Assembly: GCA_963402885.1 (NCBI GenBank)
Contig: OY727097.1
Span: forward strand, 15,996,001-16,060,000
Reading direction: 5' to 3'
Source: Antedon bifida
Taxonomy: Eukaryota; Echinodermata; Crinoidea; Comatulida; Antedonidae
DNA length: 64,000 nt
The notes beneath the pieces are model-generated. The model did no database searches, was not told the DNA's origin, and saw nothing but the letters and a program-made list of their open reading frames with translations. Shown here in pieces: positions 11,036 through 24,194 of this stretch. Position numbers and translations under genes: made by a program. Position 1 is the stretch's first letter. Every line of letters begins with the position of its first letter.

Positions 11036-13280
11036 AATACTTAATACATTATTTAATTTAAACATCTTTTGAAACTATAACTTCCGCGACAGAGTGGGCC
11101 GTTTCGGCCCAAGAAAGAAGACATTACGGCTTGCAACATGGGCAGACATCCCGGTCCTAACGGGACACAGATAGCCTACAGTTATTCCTGCCAGCTTACT
11201 CAATAAAACTCGGCTATCGGGATTTCACTCGATTTTAAACAAAATGTCTTATCATTAAATCTCCCTATGTAATTTTATAATACTATCCCCCACAATATAT
11301 TCCGATGCTTTATGGCGTATATTTAATTTGATCTTTATTAATTTGCAGTATAATTTTTATTTTTTAACTACTGTACCTTCACGCGCGGTCCGGTCATAAA
11401 ATAAACACAAAACTAAAAGGACTATATCCACTAAGGGCCACCATAGTTGAAACCAGGTTGTTGCAATGTGAACTCACCCGGAAATTAATTTGACCACGTA
11501 GAGTTGAAAATCTACCGTTGAAATCATAAATTTTGTTAAAAACTCTTTATAATATCTTCCTAAGATAGAAATATTGAACAATATCGTAATAGTGAAAACT
11601 AATGTTATCAAATTTACATTTCACGATACATCTGAGGTAGATCAGGTAGGTATCCAAGGCAGAGATTTGTACCGAAGGTTTTACATTGTGCTCGCCTATG
11701 TCAGAATTAACCATAATTTATATATAGGCCTAGATGTATTGTATATGCATGCATTTTTTTTGCTTGTATACTAATTTTTTTGTATAATACGGTACTTTTA
11801 TACGTAGCATTTATATATTGCAAATTCGGTAAGAAATTGTGGTCCTTAATATGAAGGTGGCACTAGTTTTGCTGCCATTTATTTTGCTACAATTATCAAA
11901 GAACCTACAGATACAGTGCACTGATTGGGTAATAGAATACTGTAGTTTAATACGGTTAGAGTAATTTTGCGACGGTTGAAAACTTCAACCTTTAATATTT
12001 TTTGTTGGAGACATTGATATACGCACTGTCATAATTATGGAACTTTTAAAGTTGAAACAGCCCCAAATCATATATATTATGATAAAGTGCTGTTTGCGTT
12101 TGAACTGGCAGTTACGACTAAAATGTATCCAGGCTCCAAAATGTGTTCAGGTAACATACTTTGAGTGCTAAATTCTTAACTATTGGTTTACATTTTTTCA
12201 AATGGATACCTCGATCATATCTATTTAGTGTACCATTTTCATAAAATAGTGTTGCTCAGTAGGCTACATCACAATAAAAAACAAAAACAGAAAAATCACC
12301 ATTAAAAAAAGACATTCCCTAACGTATCCATGTCTCTAAATGGTAAAAACTATTACGGAATCTATTTGTACGAGGGGTAAAGAACCGCTTCCTTGAACTT
12401 AAAAAACAGTGCATATGAGATGGGTTGGGTCTTGCAAAATCAGATGTGTTTTTCTTAGTAAGGTGATCTTAAATTAATCAAATTGAGATCTGCTAAATTC
12501 TAAATATACGTGAAGCATAATTAACAATACATTTGAGTTCCAACTTATCCTTACATGTGGTCCCGGTAAACCATGCAACAATGATAAAAGTGAGAATACT
12601 TTCAATGACCGATTTATAAAAAAAAGACGTAGGTCTAATGGGAGGTTTAACTTCAAAATATGCAAAAAGTAAAAACGTTGAGCATGGGCCTTTTAGATAG
12701 CCTTAGTAATAATACTTATTGTCGTGTCATTTAAGATATCTAGTGATTTATTTACAATGTCAATTCCAGAGTGGGTATTTTATATTGTAGGTGATTTACT
12801 TTGTGTTATAACATTTCGAGTGTTTCACCTGCTTTGATAGAAACTATACTGCAATGAGTTGAAAATGTAAACATATTAGTGTATTGGTAAACACATGATG
12901 TACTGCAAACCAAACTAGTGTATTTGTGCACAAAATAGTTGGTGACATTTGTAATTGAGACCGTTTTATTTGACACGAAAAAGCATGTGAACACCTAAAA
13001 AAGGTAAATAATCATATAATGTATAATGTAGTACATTTTGAATGTTGACATGACATGATAAACAATAAACATGTTTACATAGTTCAACTTCGATTTTTCT
13101 CGGGTTACTTGGATTTCGTTCTTAAAAACGGTGTATTGTTTATTTATTGTAATGCGCTGTGTTCTCTATAGGTCGATATTACATAGATTGGGTACGTAAA
13201 TTTTTCTTAGTATTACAGGGTAACACAGTTACTTAAAAATATATTGTTTATTATAAAAAAATAGACCTTTGCAAAAACAC
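11036..13280. other. Intron sequence without recognised features
   Basis: AT-rich. The only structure noted is a small GC hairpin at 11095-11111 (TGGGCC, 5-nt loop, GGCCCA) and a second one near 11150-11166. No exon of the ankyrin gene is needed here, because exons 1 and 2 join in phase and complete the repeat. Confidence 0.4.
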
Positions 13281-13551
13281 TACTTAGTTTAATAATTAAA
13301 AAGATCATAATTAAAATATACATTTGAATTAGCTGTACGTGAGTGCAAATAAAACATCTAAATGAATATGTATTTACAAAAAGCTACAATTATGTTTTCG
13401 AGAATTGTTTTTTTTAGACCACACTAAGTGGTTGGTGTAACTTCACATTAATGAAATATTGAAACATTATATGTTATTTAGTCTCCTTAACATGGACTTT
13501 TGCCATATACGATGATTTAAATTAATTCTGAGTTTTAGTATTATAGTATTA

Positions 13552-13750
13552 CAGTTGAACCTCCGTGAGCGGCCACCTCCCGAAAGAGGCCACCTTCCTT
13601 AACGGCCGTACTTCCAAAAGCCTGTTTGTTCTTCATCTAATCAGTGGGCCTCCTGTAAGCAGACATCTCACTCGAGCGGCTGCGGCAAATTTGTTTATAA
13701 CACATTAGATTGTTTGTATGGTAAATTACCTCCCGTAAGCGGCCACCCAA
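13552..13750 (+). mobile_element. pogo/Tigger-like element fragment
   Basis: Starts at a TA with CAGTTGAACCTCCG and repeats the words AGCGGCCACC and CCTCCCGTAAGCGGCCACCC, typical of terminal regions of pogo/Tigger-group Tc1-mariner elements. The opposite terminus was not found and there is no transposase. Confidence 0.5.
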
Positions 13751-15082
13751 AAAATTCGTATTGACTTTTGACATCAACAATGCCATGACTGCAGTAGCGT
13801 GCGCAAATGTTAGTTAGTATTTACCGATCGATCGACCAACCGAGACTAAAAATACAATTTTGATACTTATATTGTGCTTTTATTATTAGCTTTATTTTGA
13901 AGTGGTTTTAAAAATATTTCTGTGGAGAACATTCCTGTGTTTGTTTAGATGAGATGAGAAAACTACACAGATTTTGACCGACCAATTTGTCTGAAACTCA
14001 TAAATAATACTAGACAACCTGATCATAAACAATAAAATGCAATTAACTGTGGAGAATATAGAGGCCCGTTGCGTTAAGAAAGCCGAAAAATATCGTGCAT
14101 AGCCATAATACGTGATTTTGGCCCTCTATCGGCAGAATCTCACCTTATCGGCCACATTTCAATTACATAAAATAAGGAAATTAATTATTAGGAGTTGATA
14201 CCTTAGTGGTTATAACATTCCAGGTCTATAGTCTACTTTAGTAAACCAACATGAAATAAACATACTCTATGACCCGAAAAAAATATGTTTATAGTGAGTG
14301 CTGAATTGTGTCTATTCTGTGTCATACGATATTAAGTGCTATTCTGTGTCATTTATTCAGTAGGGCCTAAATTTTACTCAGATGTGTTACTTTTCACTAT
14401 GATGACACGATTACGAAATCAGTAACAGTTGACCACATAAGAATGACAATCGGTTCTTTTTAGTGGGCTGAATTATTAACATTAATTGACTTAAACGGTC
14501 ACCAACTTTTAGTACTCAGTTTAATAAAACGAAGTCCCACTTTTACAGAGAATTTAACATGAAAACTTTTACAGATGCAACAATATCATTTCACTATAAA
14601 TCTTTGATGTGTATATAAACAACACTGGATGTGTTTGCAATTGCCATTTCACGGCAATACGATTGAGTTTTATAGAAAACAAAGTTGTAGAGATTATAAG
14701 TTTCTGAAATATACTGTAGTGCTGCTGTGTTATCGGAGAAAGTTTATAATCTAATCGCAGTATGTATTCAATTATCTCAACACAAATACCAATTGAAATG
14801 CCATAGTTTCTGTGATTAGTTCTTTAGTTCTTTTAAATATGTCTACTATAATCTTTTCCATCTCTTCTGAAAATTGTTTTCAATACAATCAATTGCCTGT
14901 TGTAGATGCAAACAAGGAAAACGCTTATCCATCATTACTAACAAGTAAGTTATCAGAGATAGTTATTTCTTCAGGTTGATGTACTTACATTTCCATCACA
15001 TAACCCTTACCTTCTATCGCGTAAAGTATTAAGAGTACACGCCTGTTCATGTGCGCCATATTATTGCTCATATATTCTTTAC

Positions 15083-15203
15083 CAAAATAATTTTGCAAGC
15101 ACGGTCATGTATTGATTCAACATTACTTTGTTTACCAATTGGGGTTGTATATTCATGTGAAGTAATAATATTAACAAGGTCAACACTCGGGAAACCAAAT
15201 TTT
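15083..15203 (-). CDS. Isolated exon-like segment, unknown product
   Basis: A 121-nt open segment lies between a strong acceptor (TTGCTTTTTTCCAG) and a donor (GTAAAG). It encodes KFGFPSVDLVNIITSHEY then TTPIGKQSNVES and IHDRACKIIL. I do not recognise the family. It lies in the large ankyrin intron on the same strand, but its phase (starts 2, ends 0) does not fit a cassette between exons 1 and 2, which need 0/0. It would need a partner exon or belong to a nested gene or an old pseudogene. Confidence 0.25.
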
Positions 15204-16343
15204 CTGGAAAAAAGCAATGTATTTGATACTGCATGACATTTTTTTCTGTTATTAACCATATTAGGAAGTAAAAATAAAATTTCAATTATTGCTATATTTT
15301 AGGGTTAAAGGTCACCAAATACAGGCCAAAAATACAAAATAAAATCGTATTTTTAAAATAAAACCTTTAGAATAATTTAGATTCACGGTGATTCTAGAAA
15401 AAATAACAGCGAATTTATCAAAACTGTTGTTTTTGCTCTTTTAAATTGAAATTTCATGGTTTCTCCCAGTTTCCATGGTTACAAGACACTATTAAAATTT
15501 ACCAAACATAACATTATTAGTGGATTTATATAATTTAAGATGTCTTCTTCCTAAACAATTTTAAAAAGTTTGGATTGCCAAATTTACCATTTTTGGACTT
15601 TTGGCACACTTTGTGTGTAATTTTTAAAATTTTTTAAATCGGTAATCGTGACCCTTTATAACTTGTTGTTGTATATGATGTGCCAGCGTGCGCGATATTG
15701 GTACATGCTACGTTCTAGGTGTTGGTGTAGTAAACAGCCCAATAAAAGTGACATTGGGTAGACTTGTAAATGGTAGTTGCGAATGAATTGCCGTTTCTTA
15801 CAAAGGGAGCATACCGCCTTTCGTAACTACGCATTTTAGTCCCTGGATGTGTATAACATGGCCCCGGATGTCGACGCGTAAGTTGAGCCAACACTGTCGT
15901 GGACAGACGTAATGGCGCCGTAGTTGGCTGCCAATGACACGATGGGACCCTTAGGGGAGAAGAATGTTGTTGAAAAGGTGTAACATCTTAGTCCACAGCG
16001 CCTTTGATCACTTGTTGCTGGAATTGGCGCTTTATATATATATTATTATTATTATTTTAAATATTATAGAGTTACGGTATAAATGTTTCGTACAAATAGA
16101 CACCGCCAGACAAGTGCTTCCTATCACTAGTAAGTCACTTTCATTCAGATTTTGGTTCCTGTAACTTTGATACAGCATAGATATCGACACGTGAATCGCA
16201 ATGAAAATGAGACGTTTTACTATTGGTTACTAGAAATTATTTTGATAAAATAAATTATTAAATATAATAATAAATATTAGTAGGGCTAATAATATTTTTC
16301 CTCAGAAATTATGGGGACGGCGCTTCTGCACACGTGCCGGGTT

Positions 16344-16600
16344 ATGAATGAGAATCAATAAGACATTTATCGAAAATGCAGACCGTCTTAAAATTAATTA
16401 TTTGACATGTTTCGAGAAATATATTCTCACCATCAGAACTGTAATCAAAGCCTAGAGTACTTGTATACCTACTACACAGTTGCGTTTAAATGAGTCAATA
16501 ATTAGCATGAGAATATATTTCTCGAAACATGTCACGTAATTTAAGACGGTCTGCATTTTCATTACATGCCTTATGATATTATTGATTCTCACTCGTAATT
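16344..16600. mobile_element. 256-bp palindromic element (possible Penelope/ribozyme relative)
   Basis: Two arms of about 90 bp face each other. Left words AATGCAGACCGTCTTAAA, GACATGTTTCGAG and AAATATATTCTCA reappear reverse-complemented at 16504-16600. The outer ends are GAGAATCAATAA and TTATTGATTCTC-like. On the minus strand the left arm has CTGATGG, a GAGAA…TTCTC stem and GAAAC, close to a hammerhead ribozyme core, which Penelope-like elements often carry. The element itself is clear; the ribozyme reading is speculative. Confidence 0.6.
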
Positions 16601-17400
16601 GTCGTGGTATTATATGTTTATGTAATTAATACACAATGAAAGAGCTTATTTTAGTATCCTATAGTAATACATTTTTATATATAATTTAAAGGGAAGATTG
16701 AATTTAAAATCAGTTACAAAAGCCGACGATACGAGAGAATGACATGTTTTAAAAAAACACCCACTTGTTATTTTTTAAAAACATTGGCTGAACAAAAATT
16801 GCATATTAATTGTTGTTGTACGGTAGGCCTACAATGAAACGTGTATTGTATGTACCCAGTTTCATACAAATTCGTACATTTAATAATTCGAACAGCCTAG
16901 ATCGTGAACATAATTCGTACGCTTTTGTTGTAGCGTACATACACAATACACGACGTACGCGTCGGTAAACTTCGCCGGGGAGGTAACTATACGGATTTTG
17001 GTCCCTGGATGGAACATGTGTATTACGCGTACGCGTACTATGAACTTTAGTGTACTGATTGGAATAATTAATCAGTATAATAATGCTTGCCTTCTAATCA
17101 ATGTTGGTTACATTGAAAACCTCATCCAAAGGATGCGATGTAAATCCACTCAACAATTTGTTGAATAGCAAGAGGAGACATGGGTCTGCTAATTGTTTGT
17201 ATTTTTTTAAACAATATTTTGATGACGAAGTAACAGTTACTGTATAGTAAGAGTGACAATAGTTATAATAATTATTGTTTCAGATTTGTAATAATTACGT
17301 CAAGTATAGCCTCTTCTCTAGTAACTATGTCAACCACTTGACTTGACTATTGGGCATGGACATGTGCCCTGGTATACGCACGGTTAAATCGCCAACGCAA

Positions 17401-19474
17401 TCATTAAACAACTATATTCTACAAATGTCAGGAATAGACAATGTATTCGCTTAGTATATAAATTATACCAATTTCTTTATGTAACTGCTGTTTTCAGTAT
17501 GCTGCTATTTACGTACATGATACAGCAACATCTTCCCCGTGATTATGTTTACGATAATATGTAAAAATAATGTTAAACATCAGAGATGTTACCTATATCG
17601 GGTTGCCAGTTATATAGTAAAAAGAAATACTGTAATACTAGAATATAAAAAGTACATAATGAAAAAAAGAAAACCTGGATAACCCCTTCATTAATGTCTG
17701 AACTATACTAACTTTAGATAAATTGAGCTCATCAGTCATACGTTGTAGTGATTTTGGATTTGACACAAGATTATTTGGCAAATCGAAACTGAATACATTC
17801 CGATTATCAGGAATCTTAAATAAACAATGTGAGGAAGACGTAAACTTACTGTGAGTTTTTTGCATTTAAATTATTATAGTATGAGGCTAATTAGACCTGT
17901 TTCAGATAACAGTTTAGCGGATTTTGTTTCTCAGGCTCACTCTGCAAACGCAAAATTTTCTTTTAATTAAAAGCTCACATAAACGGGCAATGAAATCGTT
18001 AATAAAAACATAATCTTATACAGTATATTTATATTAGTTATTTATTTATTTTTTCTCGCTTTACTTGGTTTCGTCAATAGGCCTATTCGTTAATATTATT
18101 TAAAACATACTAAAAAAGGGTTACTATCGATGGTTTCGCTATATAGCTTAATGTCTGTTTCTATCAAAACTCTCAGATCAACCGGCGGACGCTTTAAATA
18201 ATGTTGCTGATGACTTCTGACGTGAATGTGTCGTAAATTGGAAGATTTATAAACTGTTACCAATTGTGTAAAATATGGTGGTTCTTTATTTTTTTATTTA
18301 CCTTTTTCACAATATTATATTATTATCAGGAGAATTATTCTAAACATAGGCCTACTGACACATTTGTTTCACAATTCCAAATTGATCAGTAAAAATAAGA
18401 AATGCGTTATTATTATGTATATGTATAATTTCAAGATTGTATTGACTTCTGCATTACGAGGCAGTTTGTGTTATTTGTTATGATTGTAGGAGAGTAAAAC
18501 GTTACAAACTGTACAAAGTACAGATCATATTTTTGTTGCCTTTCTTTATCGATCAATTAATACATCAATAATTAATTAGGCCTAAAACGTCTTGTCTCCA
18601 CCCGTTACCGGTTTATTTGTTTTATGTACAAAACAACAAGCATTTTAAATCTGTTACATTCGTTGCAATCTGCATTGTAAATGTTGTCGTTAAAACATTA
18701 GTAGCCCTACAAACAATATTGTTTGAATTATTGAAAAAGGTTTAGTTCGAAAATTAAATCGAAATGGTACCATGATGATTGAGGTAAATCATAGCAAATA
18801 GAGAATACAAATTGCTGGTACATACCATAAAATTGCCAACGCAACAATAAACCTAAGTAAAAGCTTTGCATTAAAAACACATAATCATGATTTCTATCGT
18901 ATCTGGACGCCAGACATGAGTTGATATTAATTTAATAAGTATGACCTATTCATGTTCTGTAACTATATTAAATAATTTTAAATTGTTTAAAGAAAACATT
19001 AATCATGAAGTGTAATCAGTGCTACTAAGCGCCTTTGATGTTTACATTGGTTAGTTAATTACTGCAACCATCACATACTTATCAATATAAGTATAATGCG
19101 AGTTTCTTTTTGGTAAATTAAAATCAATTGTCATAAACAAGTTGCTATGATACTGGTATGTATTTCTTGTATCTAATTTATCAAAAAAATATTATTTTAA
19201 TTATAAATGTTTAACATTAAATTATTGGACAGTTTGTGATATGATATGTGTAATGTACTTTCTAATTTATAATTTTTTTTTAATGGTTTAAATTAAATTA
19301 GACTTTTCTTTATTCATTAGGCATAATGTGTATGTAAACGTACGAGTTCCAGAAACGGATAAAACAACGAATTTAATTAGCTAGGGTTATTAATACAAGT
19401 ATGAAATCAAACATAACAACGGACAATGATTAATAGTTTCCCGAAGAATTGTTGAATTAAACTAAAGATTGAAC
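17401..19474. other. Intron sequence without clear features
   Basis: AT-rich. The minus-strand open stretch at 17638-17865 has some protein-like character but no motif I recognise. No confident exon or repeat. Confidence 0.35.
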
Positions 19475-19606
19475 TCAATCATCACCGTGATGAGTTCGGG
19501 ATCTACCAAATACATCAAAATGTTCGCCATATTGCCGAATATCTTGGCCTACGTTTTCTGTTTCAGGTTCGGCTATTTCTTCCGCCTTTTTTAGTGTGGG
19601 TGGCAT
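19475..19606 (-). CDS. Small charged ORF, possible 5' exon
   Basis: From ATG at 19604-19606 it reads MPPTLKKAEEIAEPETENVG, QDIRQYGEHFDVFGRS, RTHHGDD, stop. Composition (E, K, P, T rich, then aromatic) is unlike random AT-rich ORFs nearby, and a GTGATG lies close to the end as a possible donor. An in-frame upstream ATG at 19664-19666 adds 20 residues. No family is recognised. It might be an alternative first exon for the ankyrin gene or a relic; there is no supporting promoter evidence. Confidence 0.25.
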   Translation of the reverse strand: MPPTLKKAEEIAEPETENVGQDIRQYGEHFDVFGRSRTHHGDD

Positions 19607-21026
19607 TTTACTTCTGTGCAATATCGTTAACAAACTGCTATAAGTGTATACTAAACACAGCTTCAACTAAGCTTCACAATCTTAATACACGCTAAACCGT
19701 AGAGAGCTAGCAATGCACGATAAACCTTTTAATCAACATTGGTAATGACCGTGCCTAATTTTAGACAGAACTCAGGCAAAAGCTAAGTCGCTTCTTTAAA
19801 AAAAAAGAAGTTGTTCTATAAGACAATACCACAGTACGCGTGTGAAGTGGAACTAATTCTTCTTAAAAATACTAGTTTAAAAATATCATAATTAAACTCA
19901 ACCTTTTAAATATCTGATAATTAGAGCTGTGCGCGCGCAAATTAACAATATAAATGAATATTTATTTACTAAAGCTAACATTATGTTTTCTATTCGAGAA
20001 ACGTTGTTGTCATGGGAACACACTAAGTGGTTGGTGTAACTTCACACTAACGATATATTGAAACATTATATTAATTAGTCTCCTTTACATAGACCAGTTT
20101 AGTATTGATGTTACTGAGGTGTAGTAGTATGCCACATGCAGTGTGGATTGTTGAACATTTTAATTTATTGATGATAAAAAGTATATTATTATTGTAATCG
20201 AATTAGTCATGACATACGATGAATTTAAATCAGTTTTTGCATCATGTTATGAGGTATAGTAGTATTATATTATTATTGTAACCGAATTAACATTTTTAAA
20301 GTTTTATAGAATACAGATACTGGTTCGTAATGTCCGACACTCCACACTAAACATGACCATGCATTTAATACTAAACATTGTATTACATTGACATGTCAGA
20401 ATGTTATAATGTACTTGGTATCGAAACTATACTAAATGACCAAAAGGTGACATACACTTTTGTCAAATCATATCCTGTTTTGTATCGTTGGATAGATTTG
20501 AACTATGAAATTATTTTAAAAGTAAAATTATTTGTACATTATAAACGATGTAGTCAATCTTTGTTTGTCATTGAAAGTAATGGTAAATGTATTATTTGTA
20601 TAGTGTCCCATATCGTTTATGAACGTGTTATAATGTTGATTCTGTTCTGGTTCGCTATGTGTAAAAGTGAAGATCAAAATATTAAAATGTTAGATTTAAT
20701 CGTGATCTTTGAAATTGTAATCATTAATATTGTCTCAATGTTAATATTTAAAGTAATCTTTTCTTTATTTTTTATGTCATTTGACCCAAGCCTAAATAAT
20801 ATGAAAGTAATCTTTAGAAAATAAATAGTACATATCTATAATCCGAATATGGATATTGGTATAATGAATAATTAAATGACTTTCTTTCTGGGCTTCCGAT
20901 TTAAGTGAAGTAGACATCATTTTATTATTACCTACAGTAGTAACGTTCTACCGCTAATTGTATTGAAGATAATCATGTTACTACTAATCACCAACCATAA
21001 CATCGTTGATAGAGAACCAGATGTAA

Positions 21027-21171
21027 ACAACAGACGCATCAGAGGCGATTGGATCCGACGACGAGGAACCCAAACCATCAACAGAGACGAAGGCGCCCAC
21101 CAGTCACGTGAATGAACCTGTCATATCTTCTGAAGGATCCTTCTGAGAAGGACAGCGAAACTGCCAAGCAG
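21027..21171 (+). pseudogene. Frameshifted coding-like segment
   Basis: GC-richer than its surroundings. One frame reads TTDASEAIGSDDEEPKPSTE and TKAPTSHVNEPVISSEGSF to a stop. A one-base shift then gives EKDSETAKQ ending exactly at a GTTAGT donor. The acidic, S/T/P-rich character resembles a disordered protein linker. The upstream acceptor (AACAG) lacks a pyrimidine tract. Best read as a decayed exon or captured gene fragment on the strand opposite the ankyrin gene; family unknown. Confidence 0.35.
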
Positions 21172-21879
21172 GTTAGTTTCACTAATTGGGTTTTTTTTCG
21201 AAAAGAATTAATAATTCACATGCCGTATTGTTACATAAAATACAGAATGTACATAATCTTCGGGAATCCATAGTAATTATTTCATTAACATGCATAGGGT
21301 CTAGGCTAACACAAAATCTGAAAAGAGGCCTAGAAATCAATATAGGGGAAGTGGAATGCTACCGGCAGTCAACATAGCCATATATTCTATTTAATCCCTA
21401 CTGACCACTCTAAGCTTTTTTGCATAGACTACACCCCACTTCAAGTCGTTTTCTAATACTTATACCGGTACGTGTAATTTTCACATGATATCCAGCTCGC
21501 TAGACCGAATTGACCAAACTCGCTTCACTTCCCATAAAAAATCATGTCTACTTTCTGTTGTACCATGATACTATAATACATTTCAAACATTCTTGTTTTA
21601 AAAATGTCGATATCTTCTCGCCTCTGTTTATCATTACTGGCTCAAAATAATCCACGTCAACATTGGCAAATGGTGGTGTATCGCATGTTTTGAGTTAGTT
21701 TTATCTTTATATGTATATTTAATAAGCGTTTTCTCTGTTTATCCAGTAAGGTTCATTCAGCTTTGTTGGCATGATACTTCTACCACTGTGACCATAATTC
21801 AAATGAGTATCTTGAATAACGAAATCAGCAATAGTTGGTCCCAAAGAAATGAAAAATAGTTGCTTTTTAATAGGCTGGA

Positions 21880-23889
21880 ATTGCTTTTACAGCCACAAAA
21901 ACTGTCAGTACTAGGCTTGATGGTGAAATAATGCAACTTATGCGACAACGTGATTGCACGCATAAAAAGGCTAAACGAAATAGAGTGGAACACCTACAAA
22001 ACGTTACGGAATAACGTGACTGATAAAATCCGGACCAAAAAAAGTGAATATTTTAAATCAACCATCGAAAATAACAAATGTGATTCGTCAATGCTATGGA
22101 AGAAACTAAAAGAGGTCCTTCCAAGCAATAAAAAATCAGCCCCAAATTGTATTATTTCCAATAATGGAATTACTATCAACAATCCTGACGACATTGCTGA
22201 TATATTGAATGAACATTTCTCCACAATCGGTGAACGTGTGGCGAATGCAACAACCAGTAGTATATTTGAATCAAACCAAAACGTCTCTGAGTCAAATTCA
22301 CTCGAACAATGTATATTACCAGACATCACAGAAGAATTTGTTCAAAGTCAAATATTAGTAATGTCTGCTGGTAAAGCAACAGGTACAGACGACGTCAGTG
22401 TAAAAATGCTTAAACTAGCTTACCCACACGTGACAAAGTCATTAACCCATGTCCTAAACCTATCAATACGATGCGGACATTACATTACAGAGTGGAAAAA
22501 GGCCTCTGTTACACCTATTCACAAAGGAGGAGACAAAAGTAACACTAATAATTATAGGTAAATTTCCATCCTACCCAATGTTTCAAAAATTATAGAAATG
22601 TGGGTACATTCGGCCGTCTATTCGTACCTTGATGTGAACAAGCTGATCCCATCTTGTCAATCAGGGTTTATACCGTTTCATTCAACTGAAACAACGCTAC
22701 ATGACTTAACCAACGAGTGTTTACATGTCATGGAACAGGGTAAAATGACTGGTACTGTTTTCATAGACCTGAGCAAGGCATTTGACTAAGTTAATCATGA
22801 AATTCTGTTAAAAAAAACTCAAATGTATTTGCATGTCACCATCCGTAATGGAATGGTTTAAATCATATTCAAGTGATCGCAGTCAAAATGTAAACATTGG
22901 TGGCACATAATCGAAGACGCGACCACTAAACATTGGTGTGCCACAGGGTTCGATTTTGGGGCCACTGCTTTTTATCATTTACACAAGTGATTTACAAAAT
23001 TGTATTCCTAAAAACTGTAAGTTGTTCATGTACGCTGACGATTTAACCTTGACATGTAGTTTACCAACCATAGACAAAATTGAAACAAATTTAAATATTG
23101 TATTAGCAACAAACTCACTATAAATGCAAACAAAACTAAATCAATGCTCATCGGATCGAAAAAGAAAACATCTACTAACGACCTTAATCTAAAAATTGCA
23201 AACAATTCAGTTGAAAGGGTAAAATCCTTTAAATGCGTAGGTGTCATATTTGACAAACGTTAAGTTGGTCACCGCATGTTGAGTACGTGAACAAAACTGT
23301 TTCTTCTAAACTAGGCATGCTAAATCAGATTCGCGACTGTTTCCCACAAAGTTGCATGAACACACTATTTACTAGTCTAGTAAGGCCGTCATTAGACAAT
23401 TGTTGTACAGTATGGGGTGGGTGGCAGGTATGCATCCCATAATAAAACACTTAATAAGTGTTTAAAACGAGCTGCAAGGCTTATTTTAAAATGTCCATAT
23501 CTGACTCCTTCAGTAAACATGTTCTCAGACCTAGACTGGCTTTCATTTTCGGACAGAGTTTCATTTAAAGGCTGACTCCCAAATATATGACTGATATATT
23601 TACACCCTCATCACAGTCACGCGTAACGAGGCAGTCCACATTGTTGAAGTTAAAGATTCCTTTTGCGAGAAAAGAATGTTTCTCCACAAGTTTTAGTGTT
23701 GTTTAGTGCAACCCTGTGGAATAGCGTCGAAGAGGAGTTAGAAACCATCACATCCCTAGGGTTATTTAAACCAGAACTTCATAGAAAGTATATTCAGCAA
23801 AATGCTATTATGTAAATGGTTTTTAACTCAATGCAGGGCCCCAATGGAAATCAGTTTTTAACTGTTTGGGCTTACCCAGGGTAAACAAA

Positions 23890-23955
<66 letters not shown>
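21880..23955 (+). mobile_element. Broken LINE (RT domain and 3' end), ending in (TAA)n
   Basis: Begins with a remnant of the linker after the endonuclease (EIMQLMRQRDCTHKKAKR, then after a frameshift NEIEWNTYKTLRNNVTDKIR). It continues through RT: GKATGTDDVSVKMLK, WKKASVTPIHKGGD…NYR (stop at 22560), then VHSAVYSYL, SCQSGFIPFHSTETTLHDL, VFIDLSKAFD (stop follows), then MPQGSILGPLLFIIYTSDLQ and the catalytic LFMYADDLTL near 23025. The thumb and tail follow in several frames to about 23815. The 3' UTR ends in about 22 TAA units. This suits a Jockey/CR1/I-group LINE. Several stops and frameshifts make it inactive; the endonuclease is missing. Confidence 0.92.
23891..23955. repeat. (TAA)n tail of the LINE
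   Basis: About 22 uninterrupted TAA units directly after the LINE 3' UTR. Confidence 0.95.
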
Positions 23956-24194
23956 TAAAACTTCAGTGTCATCCCAAAAACATCTACCCTTGCGCGTGTA
24001 CTTTTCGCGGACAATAATTTGGACGGTTAGCTTAGCAAATATCTCTTGATTAAAAGTTTAAATTTGCGTTACAGTGTGCTGCATCGACGGTCTAAAATAA
24101 CCGTTGAACAAAGGTCATGGAGCTAGATCATTACGTACTTTTCAACACGCCCGTTAATTCATAGAACAAAAGAGTCTAACACTATTATTGGGTC

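Larger units (their letters stand above)
13281..17400. repeat. Putative segmental duplication, copy 1
   Basis: Blocks at 13281-13550 and 17100-17370 match blocks at 19890-20280 and 25040-25370 in the same order. Examples are CACACTAAGTGGTTGGTGTA near 13424 and 20016, and AAGTATAGCCTCTT followed by ATGTCAACCACTTGACTT near 17302 and 25309. The middle has diverged and holds separate insertions. Confidence 0.45.

Noticed and set aside
14906-14944. 39-nt plus-strand segment between TAG acceptor and GTAAGT donor
   Set aside because: Too short to support without a partner exon; splice-like sites occur often by chance.
15300-15660. MITE with GGTTAAAGGTCAC-like ends
   Set aside because: The two ends match only loosely and I saw no target duplication.
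17638-17865. Minus-strand 75-codon ORF with protein-like stretch (IPDNRNVFSFDLPNN)
   Set aside because: Possible acceptor inside it, but no clear donor and no recognised family. Phase cannot be tied to the ankyrin gene.
20378-20824. Longest isolated ORF outside repeats on the plus strand (148 codons)
   Set aside because: Rich in I, L, V, F and K as expected of AT-rich random sequence, with no motif, no splice context and no homologue I recognise. It lies inside a duplicated intron segment.
21994-22329. Minus-strand 111-codon ORF
   Set aside because: Antisense shadow of the LINE reverse transcriptase.
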